64,000 nucleotides of DNA. Origin: Ligustrum vulgare (Eukaryota; Streptophyta; Magnoliopsida; Lamiales; Oleaceae). Position 1 is the stretch's first letter, and each line of letters starts with the position of its first letter. A model generated the notes under the pieces. That model was not told the origin of the DNA. It worked only from the letters and a program-made list of their open reading frames with translations, and did no database searches. A program made the position numbers and the translations under genes. Of the stretch, positions 32,652 through 44,887 are shown one piece after another. The stretch lies in NCBI GenBank assembly GCA_963555705.1, contig OY743184.1, positions 21,131,859 to 21,195,858 of the forward strand. The letters are read 5' to 3'.

Positions 32652-33283
32652 CTAGCATCTAATGACCATGTCCACATCGATCTTGGAACAATTTTCAACT
32701 TGTGGGTCGTGGGTGTTGAATTTCATCATTGTGAAGATTACCTCCTGATTTTCAGCATGCAATGCTACATCTCCCTTCTCTACTTCAATTAGTGCTCGCG
32801 CAGTAGCTAGAAATGGTCTACCGAGTATAAAAGGGACTTTTTCATCTTCCTCCATGTAAAAACATGACAAAATCAGCAAGAAATATGAATTTTCCAGCTT
32901 TAACTAGCACATCCTCCACAACTTCATAAGAGTAACAAATTGATCGACTAGTCAGTTGCAATATGATATTGCTACCCTTTAGGTCACCCAACCCCAACTT
33001 TTTGTACACAGACAGGAGCATCAAATTTATACTTTCACCTAGTTCACATAAGACCTTGTTGAATTGTAAATCTCTATGATGCAAGATATAAGCTCCCTGA
33101 GTCTTTGAGCTTAGGTGGCAGCTTGTTTTGAAGGATTACACTGCATTCTTCATTCAAAGTCACCTCCTCAAGTTCTTTAAGCTTTTTCTTGTTAGACATC
33201 ATCTTCTTTAGAAACTTGGTATAACTTGAGATCTGTGTGATGGCTTCCAAGAAAGTGATATTTATGTACATTTTTCTAAGCAT
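32652..33283 (-). pseudogene. Protease of gag-pro element
   Basis: Minus-strand frames 33283-33074, 33084-32842 and 32879-32652. Reads FLKKMMSNKKKLKELEEVTL, NKVLCELGESINLMLLSVYKKLG and PFILGRPFLATARALIEVEKGD. The active-site motif, DLGAS in relatives, is ELGES here, so the catalytic aspartate is lost. Two frame changes. It would process Gag inside particles. Confidence 0.75.
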
Positions 33284-33883
33284 ATTTACAAAATTTATTG
33301 AGCTGTTTATCCTTTCTCGTTTTCTTCAGCCTCTGTGGAAATGGGATAGGAGACTCATGAGGCTTAGTTGTTGATTTCACCTCGTCGCCATCTTCCTTTT
33401 TAGCAATTTTCTCACCACTTTCCACAATATGTTCAGGAACTTTATCTGGATTTTTTATTTGAATTTTAGGAAGTTGCACACCACTACGCATAATAATTGC
33501 ATTTATCTCATTTTGCACCACATTTATAGCCATGAGCTGTTCCTTTGGGTTTTCCTCAGTGTTTGCAGGTAATGTACCCAGGGCTCTGATTGTAATAGTT
33601 GTGCTATCTGCCCCACTTGGTATTCCAGATTTTTGATTGATGCCTGCTTATTTTCAATTGCGTTTTTAGTTTTCTCATAAACTGATCTGTTTTGGACATG
33701 AACTGTTCTAAATTTTCCATAATTTTTCCAATAATCTCTTTCAGTCCAGGCTTTCTTTCTCAATGTTGAATTAGGGCGCAATGTGTCCATTAGAATGATC
33801 TTTCTAAGAAATGTTAGAATGATTTCGCCAATCTGGATTGTAGGTATTTGAGTATGGATTATTCTAGCATTGACCCCCTTGTA
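33276..33883 (-). pseudogene. Gag-pro linker of gag-pro element
   Basis: Frames 33790-33524 and 33533-33276, with NAIIMRSGVQLPKIQIKNPD and PIPFPQRLKKTRKDKQLNKF, a segment common to Athila-like polyproteins between the gag knuckle and protease. Broken by a shift near 33530 and degraded between 33790 and 33883. Confidence 0.6.
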
Positions 33884-34783
33884 CTAAGCAACTTGCTCCA
33901 ATGGACAAGCCAGAATAGGGTAATTTGTAGTGACGTGGTTTGTACCACATTCTTCACAAGTCACTTTAGTAGTTTTTGATGAATGATTCACCAATTCTAT
34001 GCCCTCTACTTTTGCAACCAATGAGTCAATTTTTGCTGATATGACAGTGTAAGCATCTACTTCATAGACTCCCGATGTCTTCTTTGGGACCACCCTTTTC
34101 GATCCCCACATGACATTTGTATTTTCTATCCTCTCAAAGAGCTCCAATGCCTGCCCGATGGTCTTAGTTCCCAAAGCACCATTTGATGAGGAGTCAACCA
34201 TATTTTTAAAATGCGAAAGTAATCCTTCATAGAAAAACTTCACTTGATCACTTCTAGCGATCCCATAGTTTGGACACTTCCTCAGCATGCCCTTAAATTT
34301 GTTCCACGCATCATCAAAAGATTCAGCATCTCGCTGTTGGAATACAGTGATGTCGTGTCTCAATTTGGAAATCTTCACTGGAGGCATGAACTTTGTGCAA
34401 AACTTTTGAACCAAATCGTTCTAGGTGGTTATACTCGCAGTGGGGAAGAATCTAACCAATCAACTGCTCTATCTCTTAGAGTGTAAAGGAATAACTTGAG
34501 TCTGATAGCATCATCAGACACACCTGATAATGAAAGTGTTGGCACATGTCTAAAAATTTAGAAACATGTGTGCGTGGGTTTTCATTAGGTTTCCCATGGA
34601 AGTGTTGTCCATTTTGGAATTGTTGATGACATTAGTTTTTAGTTGGAAGTTTCTCTGCCCAAATGGTGGATAGACTATGCTGGATTGACTTTGAACCACC
34701 CAAGGTGTCATAAAGTCACAAACCAACATATCATCTTCATTGATTGGATCAGCATGGGATAAAAGATTGTTGTTGTTTGCCAT
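33884..34783 (-). pseudogene. Gag of gag-pro element
   Basis: N-terminus MANNNNLLSHADP at 34783 is probably the original start. The core reads DAESFDDAWNKFKGMLRKCP and KFFYEGLLSHFKNMVDSSSNGA. The knuckle reads CEECGTNHVTTNYP; the last cysteine of C-x2-C-x3-H-x4-C is tyrosine. There is a break around 34414-34550. Athila-like in type. Confidence 0.75.
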
Positions 34784-35049
34784 TTGAATTTTTTGTTTTT
34801 GAATTTATCTAGCTCTCTAACTTCTCTAAGCCTACGGTGTAACGTACATTCTATTTTATGGCCAGCTTAAAAAAGATCCCCGTTTTTCGAACGTAGCATA
34901 CACAATTACAAGAAAAGTAGAGAAATTAGTAAAATTAAACTAAAACTAAAAATTAAAATCCTAAAATGAAAATAAAAGTAAAAATTAAAATAAAACAGGT
35001 AAAAAGTTCGATTTAATGAAAGTAATTTAAAAATAAATTAAAAATATAA

Positions 35050-35067
35050 TCCCCGACAACGGCGCCA
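35050..35067 (-). other. Primer-binding site (tRNA-Asp type)
   Basis: In sense TGGCGCCGTTGTCGGGGA, six bases from the 5' LTR. Matches the primer type known for Athila-like elements. Confidence 0.9.
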
Positions 35068-35073
35068 AAAACT

Positions 35074-36103
35074 TGTTGTTGACCACAAGTGCACGGGTCG
35101 CACAAGTAATATAATGGACGTGAGTCTAAGTATCGATCCTACGAGGATTGTTGTAAATTGTATTTTAGACTATTAACCTAACCGGAGCGAGAAATTTGAT
35201 TGAGTTGAAAATTTTGATTTTAAACTTAACTAAAAAGAATGAGAAAATTTGTTTTGTAAAAAACTATAAAATGAATATGCTAGAATTGAGAATCCATATT
35301 AATTCCATAAAAAAAATGCATTATCCAATTGTCTAACGATAATTCATGAGGTTTTGAAAATCCATATTCCTAGTGTTGTTAAAACTCCCTTTCGGACAAG
35401 CATTAATACATTTTCCTACGCACGACCCAACTATATTTCTATGTTGAACGCGAACATACATGAAAGTATTAAAGAATTGTGAATACTATTGTAGACAATA
35501 CAAAGTATAGGGGTATATTTTTATCCCATATCAGACTTTATGGCAATTAAAACTAGTCTAATGAATTCCTAATATTACAAACTTAAGAAAACATGACAAC
35601 AATCATACAACTAGTGATCAAGTTATTGCATAATAAGAAAAAACATGGTTATAGACAGTGCGACCGCACGGTGCTACAGGTTTGCCTTAGGTCGCGGTTT
35701 TTTGCAGTCATGCGACCACATGGTTCTGCAGTACGCGACCTCGCGGTTCAAGTCCGAATTGCAATTTTCATCTTTCAAATTCTATAAGTCGTTCCCTGAT
35801 CTTTCATTGCATAGCTGGTCCCTCAACTTTCGATTGTTGTAATTTAGCCCCAAAACTTCTGATTTCTTCTTCAGTTTTTCTTCTAATTGGCCCTTTAGTT
35901 CATTTCATCAACTCTTGATTTTCACACATTGACAATTTTATCATCCAATTTCTTGTTTTTACTTTACTTCCATTGTTTTCTCGACTTTGGGGTTATTCAT
36001 GAAATATAAACAAATATTAACAAAATAAATAGCAAATATTCTTAAACAAACAAATAAAATCATACTTTTAAGATAGAAATAAGTGCACAATATACACTTA
36101 TCA
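35074..36103 (-). repeat. 5' LTR of gag-pro element, promoter deleted
   Basis: 1030 bp, about 364 bp shorter than the 3' LTR (1394 bp without its insertion). The missing part lies between aataagaaaaa (about 35640) and the palindromes (35660, 35712/35735), and contains the TATA region seen at 29201-29212 in the 3' LTR. Confidence 0.85.
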
Positions 36104-37038
36104 AAACACATATGAAGATTTCCCAAAAACTAAAGCATGATGCAATTATGCACGTATAAAAACAACTCCATTTATACAAATCATTTTAAACAAGGAGATA
36201 CTTACTCCCTTACATTTTTCAAAACTATCAACAACTAACTAGACATTAGTATGATTCTATTAAACTTGAGAAGCAAAACACTGAAGCTTTTCCATTTATC
36301 TCTGTGTTGAATGGTTATGTAAATAAACATAAGGTACTCTCTCTCTCTACTTCCAATTTAATAAAGCTCTTCAATTTACTAGGAAAATCCTCTTTCATGA
36401 AGTATCTAACAATATGGTTTTCCTCCCAGTTCTTAGCGATTTCAGTTGTTGCTTGATTCACACAATAATGAACTAATTTGATGGGATTATCAAAATTGCT
36501 GAGAAGATGCTGTACTTGCGCTGTCAAATAGCAAAACTGACATGGGCATTGAAAATTTGGATGCAACCAAGAGATGCATTGAGGATCATCAAGTTTTAGA
36601 TTGCATCCTAAATCACTGACTCATTTCCCACTCAAGTTCGGGTGAGTCTAACTAGTAACAATAACAACAACTACTTAAGTTTGGGATGATTCTCCTTTTA
36701 GTTGAGTGCCTCGGCCTTCAAATATTCACTAGAAAATTCAAACCCACTAGTTATCTTAATCCCGTTCATGCAACCTATCAACTAAACAATAATGTCATGC
36801 AATACCTTTCTCCATTAAGCCTTGTAGATGATCCTTGTAGCAAGCTTTAGATCGGTGACTCCCAGGTCAGATGATAATAGGGCACCAGGTATAGAAATAC
36901 TCATAAGAACTTATTCACTCGAGACAACTAAGTTATGAAGAAAGGTGTCAATGTATGCATTTTCCTAATAATGCCTTTTTAAAATATAAATCTCGATGAA
37001 TAACCTCTCTTTCTCTTAAGTTTTCTAAATGACCTCGT
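36104..37038 (-). mobile_element. Internal noncoding DNA of Athila-like element, with one cis-module
   Basis: Probable continuation of 26462-26912 across the inserted element. A single diverged copy of the structured module is at 36828-36930 (caagctttagatcggtgact). No coding frame recognised. A weak 83-codon minus frame at 36566-36315 is unassigned. Confidence 0.5.
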
Positions 37039-38035
37039 TGTTCGAATAAAATCCCGCAAGTGTACATGATCGTTGACAAGTAATATATTTGATGAGTTTA
37101 GAGTTATCGTTCACAAAAAGAATAAGTTCTAGTTAATTATTAGTTTATTGTAGATTACTTTAAATGAACAATTAAAAAGAGATTTGTTGATCGATTCTAA
37201 AATTTTGGGGTAACTAAAAATGTTGAAGAGTAAATATGAATGAAAAGCATGTATTAGAATATGAATCTACTTATTTACATCCATCTCAATTCAATAATTT
37301 GTAATTTAAATCATTCAAGCATTATTTGACAATTGATAATTCACATACAATTAATTTTATTTTCCAAGACAAATTAAAAATATTCTAAACACAATCCAAA
37401 AATATTCCTAGTTCGAATACAAGTGCTTAGAACACATTAAATCAAATAATTATCCATAGTATTGTACATGTCATAGTGTTATTTCTAACATCTCATGTTC
37501 ATGTGTTAATCATGCAAAGTTCTAACCTATTGTGAATTTTTCAATCCTACAATAAGCAATAATATACTCAACTGGTAGCCAATCAATCAAATAAAAAAAT
37601 AAAGCATGCAAGACTAATCAAGATAACACAAGAAATTCCTAACCTACTAGTTATCGAATTGAAATAAATAAATAATAAGCACCATCTTCATCCAACACAT
37701 AAATGGAATTAGCCTAACATATTAATGTAAGAAATTCAAGAAAAATAAAAGTCATCACTCGGATTATTAAATTATAAAGAAAATCTAGAAATCTTCAATT
37801 ATGCCTCAAATTCAGATCGAAGCAATTAATTTTTCCTTCTTCGTATATTCTTTCTGTTTGAATACAAAAATCAGCAACTCCAATCTGACTCTTTTTCCAC
37901 CAGCCAATTGTTCCTCTTTGAAAAATAATTCTCCAACGATAAAAACAACCAAATTGGATATTCCTCACGAATCAAAAATTTCCTATTTGTGCGGCCTCCT
38001 CCTTTGTAAGTTTGGATTGTCAAACAATTAATAAC
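37039..38035 (-). repeat. Athila-like LTR fragment
   Basis: Starts tgttcgaataaaatcccgcaagtgtacatgatcg-like, matching the opening of related LTRs (U5 end in the minus sense). No U3-type end (aagt...acttatca) found to the right, so it is truncated. The right border is approximate. Confidence 0.45.
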
Positions 38036-39021
38036 CCATGTGGCGTCCCAAATTCATATTCAATTTCTATGCATTATTCTATTTTTTTTATAAAATTTTA
38101 TCTTTAGAAGAATAAAATAATATTATATCCAACCGCTTTAAATATGAATTTTAACTTTTACTTTTAAAGCATAATTTGACATTATTAAAAATAATTATTT
38201 ATCTTTGAAATTTAATGTGTAATTTAATTTAGAAGAAAAAAATAAATTAACGATAATGTAAAAATATAATAGTTAGAAGTTGATATAAAAATATTTGTTT
38301 AAAACAAGAAAATGATCAGATAGCGGAAGACATTCAGGAATTAGCTGTTTAAAAATATTTAATAATAAAATGAAACTATTCAAAGGTAGTTATGACCTTT
38401 TTCGGGTTTTCCTAATTAAAGACCCATAAACTACGGTCCAGTACCTGATACACATTCCTCCAGTCATTTGAGAGCTGACACCAACTTCTAATCCATGTAT
38501 TGTCACACATACAATTCAAAACTAAATGAGCTAATGCTTAGCAAGAAATATATGCATGATCATGCGCATGAGTATTGATTCACTTTCAAACAATGATCTC
38601 ATTATCAAACTTCACACATTTTCGTTATCTAAATTTATCCACATTTTCGACTTAGCCCCGAATCCCACTACATTGTACCATATGAGCTCAATTATCAATC
38701 TGGCCAATAACATGCGTCTTCTAGTACCTGTGGCCCGTCATCACCCACTGAGACTCAAGGTTCCACAATTTGTATCCATCACCCTCACCGAAACTCAAGA
38801 TACTGCACTGAGAAATATATTATATTAATCAGACCTGACCTATTATATACGGCGTTTGGCCTACTGATCTGCAGTCCCAAGACCACTAATAGACTTCCCG
38901 ACACCGCCCTTATACCGGCGATGGACCGCCAACACCCCATCCTCGACTATCCTTAATGACCATCGGATCCTCAAGCAGGTGTATATATCCAGACGCGACA
39001 CTCGTAGGACTATTCACCCCT
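38036..39021. other. Unassigned DNA left of broken Athila pol
   Basis: About 1 kb with no recognised family. The right end abuts the RNase H of the next element at about 39022, where the protein similarity stops abruptly. It could be part of another LTR. Confidence 0.4.
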
Positions 39022-40287
39022 TTTTTGTCCGTAATTGTGATGTCAAATTCCTGTAATAACAAAATCCATCGAATAAGTCTAGGTTTAGCATCTTTCTTTG
39101 TGAACAAATATTTAAGAGCATAGTGATCAGTAAAGATCGTAACAGGAGTCTCAATAAGATAAGTTCGAAATTTTTTCAGTGCAAAAACTATAGCTAGCAG
39201 CTGTTTTTCAGTAGTTGTGTAATTCAATTGAGCTTGATTCAAAGTTCTGCTAGCATAGTAGATTACATAAGGTTCCTCACCATTCCTCTGGCCATGCACT
39301 GCCCCTACAGATATATCATTTGCATCTCACATTAATTCAAAGGGAAGAGACCAATCAGGTGATCTAACTATGGGTGCATTGGCGAGTGCCTTTTTTAAAT
39401 GTTCAAAAGCGACAGTGCATTCATTAGTCCAGAAAAATTTGTATCATGCATCAAAAGTGTATTCAAAGGTTTTACTATGACGCTAAAATATTTTATGAAC
39501 CTCCTATAAAAACCTGCATGCCCCAAAAAAGATCGAACATCTTTTAGAGTTAAAGGAATAGGCAACCTAAAAATTGAATCTACTTTTTCCTTATCTACTT
39601 CCATGCCTTTAGCAGAAATTATATGACCTAAAATAATTCCTCTTGTAAGCATGAAATGACACTTCTCCCAATTAAGTAGAAGTTGCTTATCATCACACCT
39701 GCATAAAACAGCTTTAAAATTTGTTAGGCAATCATCGAATGAATCACCATACACAGAGAAATCATCGATAAACACTTCCAAAAAAAAAATTCTATCATAT
39801 CACTGAATATGTTAAGCATGCATCTTTGAAAAGTTATTGGGGCATTACAAAGACCAAACGACATTCTTTTAAAAGTAAATGTCCCAAAAGGGCAAGTAAA
39901 AGTAGTTTTTTCTTGGTCTTCTAATGCTATTTGAATTTGATGGTAGCTTGAAAAACCATCCAAGAAACAATAGAATGAGTGTCTAGCAACTCTTTCTAGA
40001 ACTTGATCTAAAAATGATAAAGGGAAGTGGTCCTTTCTGGTCATTGAATTCAATTTCCTATAATCTATGCACATTCTCCAACTAGTGGGTACCCTTTTAG
40101 TTATCATTTCTCCTTGTTCATTTTCAACAACAGCAACCCCAGTTTTCTTAGGAACTACCTGAGTAGGACTTACCCACTTGCTGTCCGCAATAGGATAAAT
40201 GATACCTGCATCAAGTAATTTTAAAATTTCATTTTTAACAACCTCTTTCATATTGGCATTTAGTCTTCTTTGAGATTCCCTTGAAGG
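39022..40287 (-). pseudogene. Athila-like reverse transcriptase and RNase H
   Basis: Minus strand. RT reads DAGIIYPIADSKWVSPTQVV, TSWRMCIDYRKLNSMTRKDH, YCFLDGFSSYHQIQIALEDQ and FGLCNAPITFQRCM, then after a shift EVFIDDFSVYGDSFDDCL (FxDD catalytic). RNase H reads YYASRTLNQAQLNYTTTEKQ and KPRLIRWILLLQEFD up to DKKG, where homology ends. The frame change near 39779-39790 is in a run of A (T in sense). No integrase follows. It would have been the autonomous function of the Athila group. Confidence 0.85.
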
Positions 40288-40299
40288 TTCAGCATTTTC

Positions 40300-41287
40300 T
40301 TATAGGAAAATTCTATGAGTGCACACTAAAGGACTAATTCCCTTAATATCTGCTATAGTCCAACCTATTGCGGATCTATGATCATTCAAAACTTTTAACA
40401 TCTTTTCCTGATCAAAAGAAAGAGTATAAGAGATTACCACAGGGTATGATTCATTAGGTCCCAAAAATGCATACTTTAGTTCCGACGGAAGATGTTTAAG
40501 CTCTAGAGTTGGCATCTTCTCTACTGATGTTTGCATGGGTGTCTGGATGACATTTAGAGGCTCAATGTTTGGCTTCCAAGCTCTTACAGCTGTTGTTATT
40601 GTACTTTTTAAAGAGTCTTGAATGCTATCCAATTCGAGATTTAGCTCAGGTTGCTCATCAGGATCTTCTAACTCAACTAGCAGCTCTTCCAGCATGTTAA
40701 CTTCCTGCACTTCATCAAAATCTTTTGGTTGCCTACAAGCATTGAAAATGTTAAGTTCCAAAGTCATATTACCAAAAGTCAACCTTAAAATACCACTCCT
40801 ACAATTTGTCAAGGCATTTAAAGTTGCAAGAAATGGTCTACCAAGAATAACAGGGATTTGAGAGGAAGTTTGAGGTGTATTTTGAACATCAATAACAACA
40901 AAATCAACTGGATAATAGAATTTATCAACTTGAACCAAAACATCCTCAATTATCCCTCTAGGCGTCTTAATAGATCTATCTGATAATTGTAAAATCATGG
41001 GAGTGGGCTTAAGTTCACCTAGACCAAGTTGTGTATACACATTAAAAGGTAAAGGATTTATACTTGCACCTAAATCTAGCAAGGCATGACCAATAAGAGT
41101 GGTTCCTATCATACAAGCAATGGTTGGAGAACCAGGATCTTTAAATTTCTGAGGAGTTTGGCATTGTATGATAGAACTCACTTGTACAGTTAAAAATGCC
41201 TTGTTCTTAACAGCTAGCTTCCTTTTCACTGTACACAAATCCTTAAGAAATTTAGCATAGACAGGGACTTGTTGAATTGCATCTAAC
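40300..41287 (-). pseudogene. Athila-like protease and RT leader
   Basis: Reads GHALLDLGASINPLPFNVYT (intact DLGAS active site) and PVILGRPFLATLNALTNCRS, then an acidic linker and LPSELKYAFLGPNESYPVVI leading into RT. Upstream VNIPLLDAIQQVPVYAKFL is in frame with it, but one base out of frame with gag. The 312-codon frame is the longest of this element. Confidence 0.85.
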
Positions 41288-41297
41288 AGAGGAATAT

Positions 41298-42716
41298 TTA
41301 CCCTAACTTGCTTAAAATCTCATGAATTTCTGTTTGATTTTTGGTCTTATTACCAGGTTGTAATCTTTGAGGAAAAGGGGCAGTGGGCGTACCTACTATT
41401 GGCCTAGATGGTTCCTGAACATTAGATAGGGATTTTAACACTGTATCATCAACAAGTGGTTCAACTTGCTTACCCACCAAGTTTTCTTTAGGTTCAAGAA
41501 CTTGGATTTGCTTACCACTTCTCAAAGTAGTTACTGCTTTCACATGTCTCAGATTGGAGTCATCGACCCCATTGTATTGAGTTTGAGGAATAGGCATTGG
41601 TTGAGCTGGAAACTTACCTTTTTCTGTTGCACTTTCCTGAGTTGTCAGCTTTGTAAGCTGAGATCGGATATCATTAATGGCCTGAGAGTTTTGATTGTTG
41701 ATGGCAGCTTGACTTTGCATGAATTTCTGAATTTGATCTTCCAAACTTCTCTTCTGTGGTGGCATATAAGGTGTTGGCTGTGAAGGTCCAACATTGTTGC
41801 CAACATTATTGCTTCCTCGATCATTCCTCCAACTGAAATTTGGATGATTTCTCCAACCTGGATTAAAAGTACTCGAATATGGATTAGAATAAGGTTTGAA
41901 AATCATATTGACAACAACAGATTGATTGAAATACATCTCTTTTAGTTGGGGAAGTGCAGGACAATCATATGTTAAATGTTGTACATCTTCACAAATTGAA
42001 CACTTTTCTAAAATAGTGGAAGAGGAATGAACTTCATTCACTTTTTGAGTTTCCAGATTTTCAAGTTTTCGAGTGATGACAGTCAATTGGGCATTTATCT
42101 CATCATCTCCTCTAAGCGAATGAATTCCATTTCCAGATGCAATCTTTTGCAATTCAGTTTTTACTGGAACACCCCTATCAAACTCATCAATGTTATCTCA
42201 AGATTGGGCATTTTCAGCTAAATCATCAAAAAATGTAAAAACTTCATTAGGCTCTTTTGCAAAGAAATCGCCATTACTCATGGTTTGCACAAATTGCTTC
42301 ATTTCTGGTCTGAGCCCTTCATAAAAAAAATTAGTTAACATCCATTGCTCATAACGATAATGGGGACGAGATAATAACAAATCCTTAAATCTTTCCCAAC
42401 TAGTGTAAAAATTTTCATTATTCTTTTGGGAAAAATTCATTATTTGTCTTTGAATAGCGGTAGTTCTTTGTGGAGGAAAAAACTTTTTAATGAACTCTTT
42501 CCACATATTTGCCCAATTTGTAATTGAACCAGGCCTTAAAGAGTTAAGACATGACTTAGCTTTATCCTTTAGTGAAAAAGGGAAAAGCTTAAGTCGAATG
42601 ACTTCCTCAGTGCAATTTCTTTCAAGAAAAATAAAACAAACCCCTTCGAATTCCTGGATGTGGTGATAAGAACTCTCTGATGGCATTCCATGGAAGCGTG
42701 GCAAGTGATCAATCAT
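41298..42716 (-). pseudogene. Athila-like Gag
   Basis: Two frames, 42716-42198 and 42152-41298, separated by one TGA codon (AENAQS-stop-DNIDEFDRG). Core: HHIQEFEGVCFIFLERNC, WANMWKEFIKKFFPPQRTTA and FFYEGLRPEMKQFVQTMSNG. The zinc knuckle CSICEDVQHLTYDCP is intact. Ends with a coiled and basic region, PFPQRLQPGNKTKNQTEIHE. A one-base shift follows before the protease. Close to functional compared with the Tat element. Confidence 0.85.
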
Positions 42717-43030
42717 TCCCGTTTAAAGTTGAAGACCGCTGCATTTGCAGGAATCACTATACATGACGGAGTGCTTGCCATAGTTGGAAAAATGTAATCT
42801 CTAAGACTTTGAATGACTGGAACCTCAATTGGATCTCCATTATCTGCCATTTCTACCTGGTGATTTTCAAGAATTAAAAATTGATTAGTTGGTTCTGATC
42901 TTACTAATCACTTAGAATGATCCCGAAACCAAACGGATATAAACAAAGAACAATATCAAGAATAGTAATAGAGAAAAGAATAATACTAAAGAAAAATAAA
43001 GAATTCATCAAAAATCAATTAACACCAAAA

Positions 43031-43051
43031 TAATCCTCGGTAATCGCACCA
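43031..43051 (-). other. Primer-binding site of Athila-like element
   Basis: In sense TGGTGCGATTACCGAGGA, six bases from the LTR end. A diverged form of the TGGCGCCGTTGCCGGGGA-type site. Confidence 0.7.
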
Positions 43052-43746
43052 AAAACTTGATTTGAATGAAAATCTACCCTCCAAGTATAAATGGGTCAAG
43101 TTATAGTCAGCAATAATCCAGGGTCATTCTTCCTAGGGATTTTATTGGTATACTAATATTTGCTAAATTCAAAACTTAAACAATGATTTCAATTATGCTA
43201 AAATGAATTTGAAGAGAATATAATTAAATTGCAATGGAAGAGAAATTTGAGTGGAGTTTTTCTTTTGCTATCAATTGGGTTTTGTAAATAAGATTAGTAT
43301 GAATTTCTTGAAATCGATAAGATCTAAACATATTAGTAATAAAATTAGTTAATTTATTTTACGGCATTTAGTCGAGCATGTTGTGTGCATATTCAATACA
43401 TACCACATCAACGACATTGATCCAAGTAAAATAATCTGGAAATTTAAAAAAATTTGTAACCCCTTATCAATGACAAGAATTCATCTGTAAGAAATTAAAA
43501 CATACCCATTGAAGTTAAGAATAACTCCCCTCAAATATAATTTAGCCGACCATAATTAAATTAATCAAAATAAAGTTCAAACAAACAATAACCATTCTAG
43601 AAAGTAAAATTCAAGTTTGTAGATGAAAATTCTATAACCAACAATATATCTAAAACTCAACTGACATCAATACTCTAAATTAATGAAAACTAGTAATTGA
43701 AACAATTCAAAATCTAAGCAAAACTATAAATGGAAACTGGAACCAA

Positions 43747-44526
43747 TCACCCAAACCAAGAGCTGCTGCTTTGGCCGAGTGCTGTAGCTGCTAGTCCAGG
43801 GTAAAGCGAAAAAGGGACTATCGAGAGTGAGAAGCAACTGGCTGGGAACGATTGCTGAGGTTGAGGATTCTGGTGGAGGCTGCTGGCTGGGAAGTGAAGA
43901 ACTGGCAGGCTGCTGGTTCGTTGATGAAGAATGAGGCTGGGCGTGAGTGGAGAATAGGGCTGGTTATAGAGAGGTTTGAGGGCTGAGTTGGGGAAGGAAG
44001 ATGAGGCTGGGACGTTTGAAGGTAGCCTAGAATTGAGGGAATGAAGATGAGGATGTTGGCTATGGAGAGAAGTTGCTGGCTGCGGCTGCTTGCTGCTGTG
44101 CGGAAGAGTTGAGGTTGGTACTGTGAGGAGAGGGAGTTGGTGGATGGTGAGAGGTGCAGCTAAGGGAGAAGGGCTTGGCTGGAGGCTGTGTGGAAGGTGA
44201 GGGCTGAGTGTATAGGTGCTGCTGCTTCCTAGTAGCCGTTCTGGTTCTGAAGGGAGAAGAGGTTTTTGTTTTGGGCTGGTGAAGTTTGGGGGCTGGTGAG
44301 TAGAGGTTGGGAGGCTGGTTTCGGTGGTTAGAGGATTGAGTGGCTGCTGTTGGTGAGAAACGGGAGAGATGGAGATGCTTTTGAAGGTGAGTGGCGGCTG
44401 GAGGGAAGGCAGGAAGTGCCGCTGGTTATGGAAGAAGAAGTGCCGCTGGTGATGTTGTTTAGAAAGACGAAGTGCGGCTGGTTCTTTAATAGAAGTTGGC
44501 TCCATTATGCGAATTTTCGGGTCCAT
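43747..44526 (-). other. 259-codon Ser/Pro-rich ORF inside the LTR
   Basis: Open frame starting MDPKIRIMEPTSIKEPAALR; strongly biased to S, P, L, Q and T, with no domain. It arises where the plus strand is made of ggctg/gaggttg words, so lack of stops may be a composition effect. Not accepted as a gene. Confidence 0.3.
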
Positions 44527-44846
44527 TAAATTAGGAGTTTTTGGGTTGAAATTATCTAAAATATACTCCCAATCAAATAAATGAAATTAATAGTAAATAA
44601 AATCAATTTAGAGTTTAAGAATTAAAATTGAATCTTTTATTATTTTTGCTCTAAATAATATAATTCATATCCAAAAATCGTAATTTTTTATTCATTTACC
44701 TATCTAAAATAAGTAAAACTGAACAATAATCATATTATGTATTGTATTGTAGTTGAAATGTTACTTATCTTACTCTTTGACTATCCTAGAATTATTCTCA
44801 ATACTTGCATTATTAATTCACTTGGAGTCAAATTAGATTGATCATC

Positions 44847-44887
44847 CCAATTTTTAAGTTGAGTTGGGGGGATCGACGATCCCCCCA
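44847..44887. repeat. Near-perfect palindrome
   Basis: gttggggggatcg, one central a, then cgatccccccaac: a 13-bp perfect stem extended by aagtt/aactt. Strong hairpin potential; function unknown. Confidence 0.75.

Larger units (their letters stand above)
26913..36103 (-). mobile_element. Complete gag-pro-only LTR retrotransposon (Athila-like)
   Basis: Minus-strand element: 5' LTR 35074-36103, tRNA-Asp-type primer site 35050-35067, gag and protease remnants 34783-32652, 2.9 kb of noncoding DNA with conserved cis-elements, polypurine tract, 3' LTR 26913-29759 (with a solo LTR inside). Flanks ATACA (26908-26912) and AAACA (36104-36108) differ by one base. No reverse transcriptase or integrase is present, and the same layout recurs at 58216-64000, so this is a family trait. 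Confidence 0.8.

Noticed and set aside
35050..35067. tRNA-like match
   Set aside because: Only the 18-nt primer site; no tRNA gene body.
36315..36566. 83-codon minus-strand ORF
   Set aside because: No recognisable domain and it lies in noncoding retrotransposon DNA.
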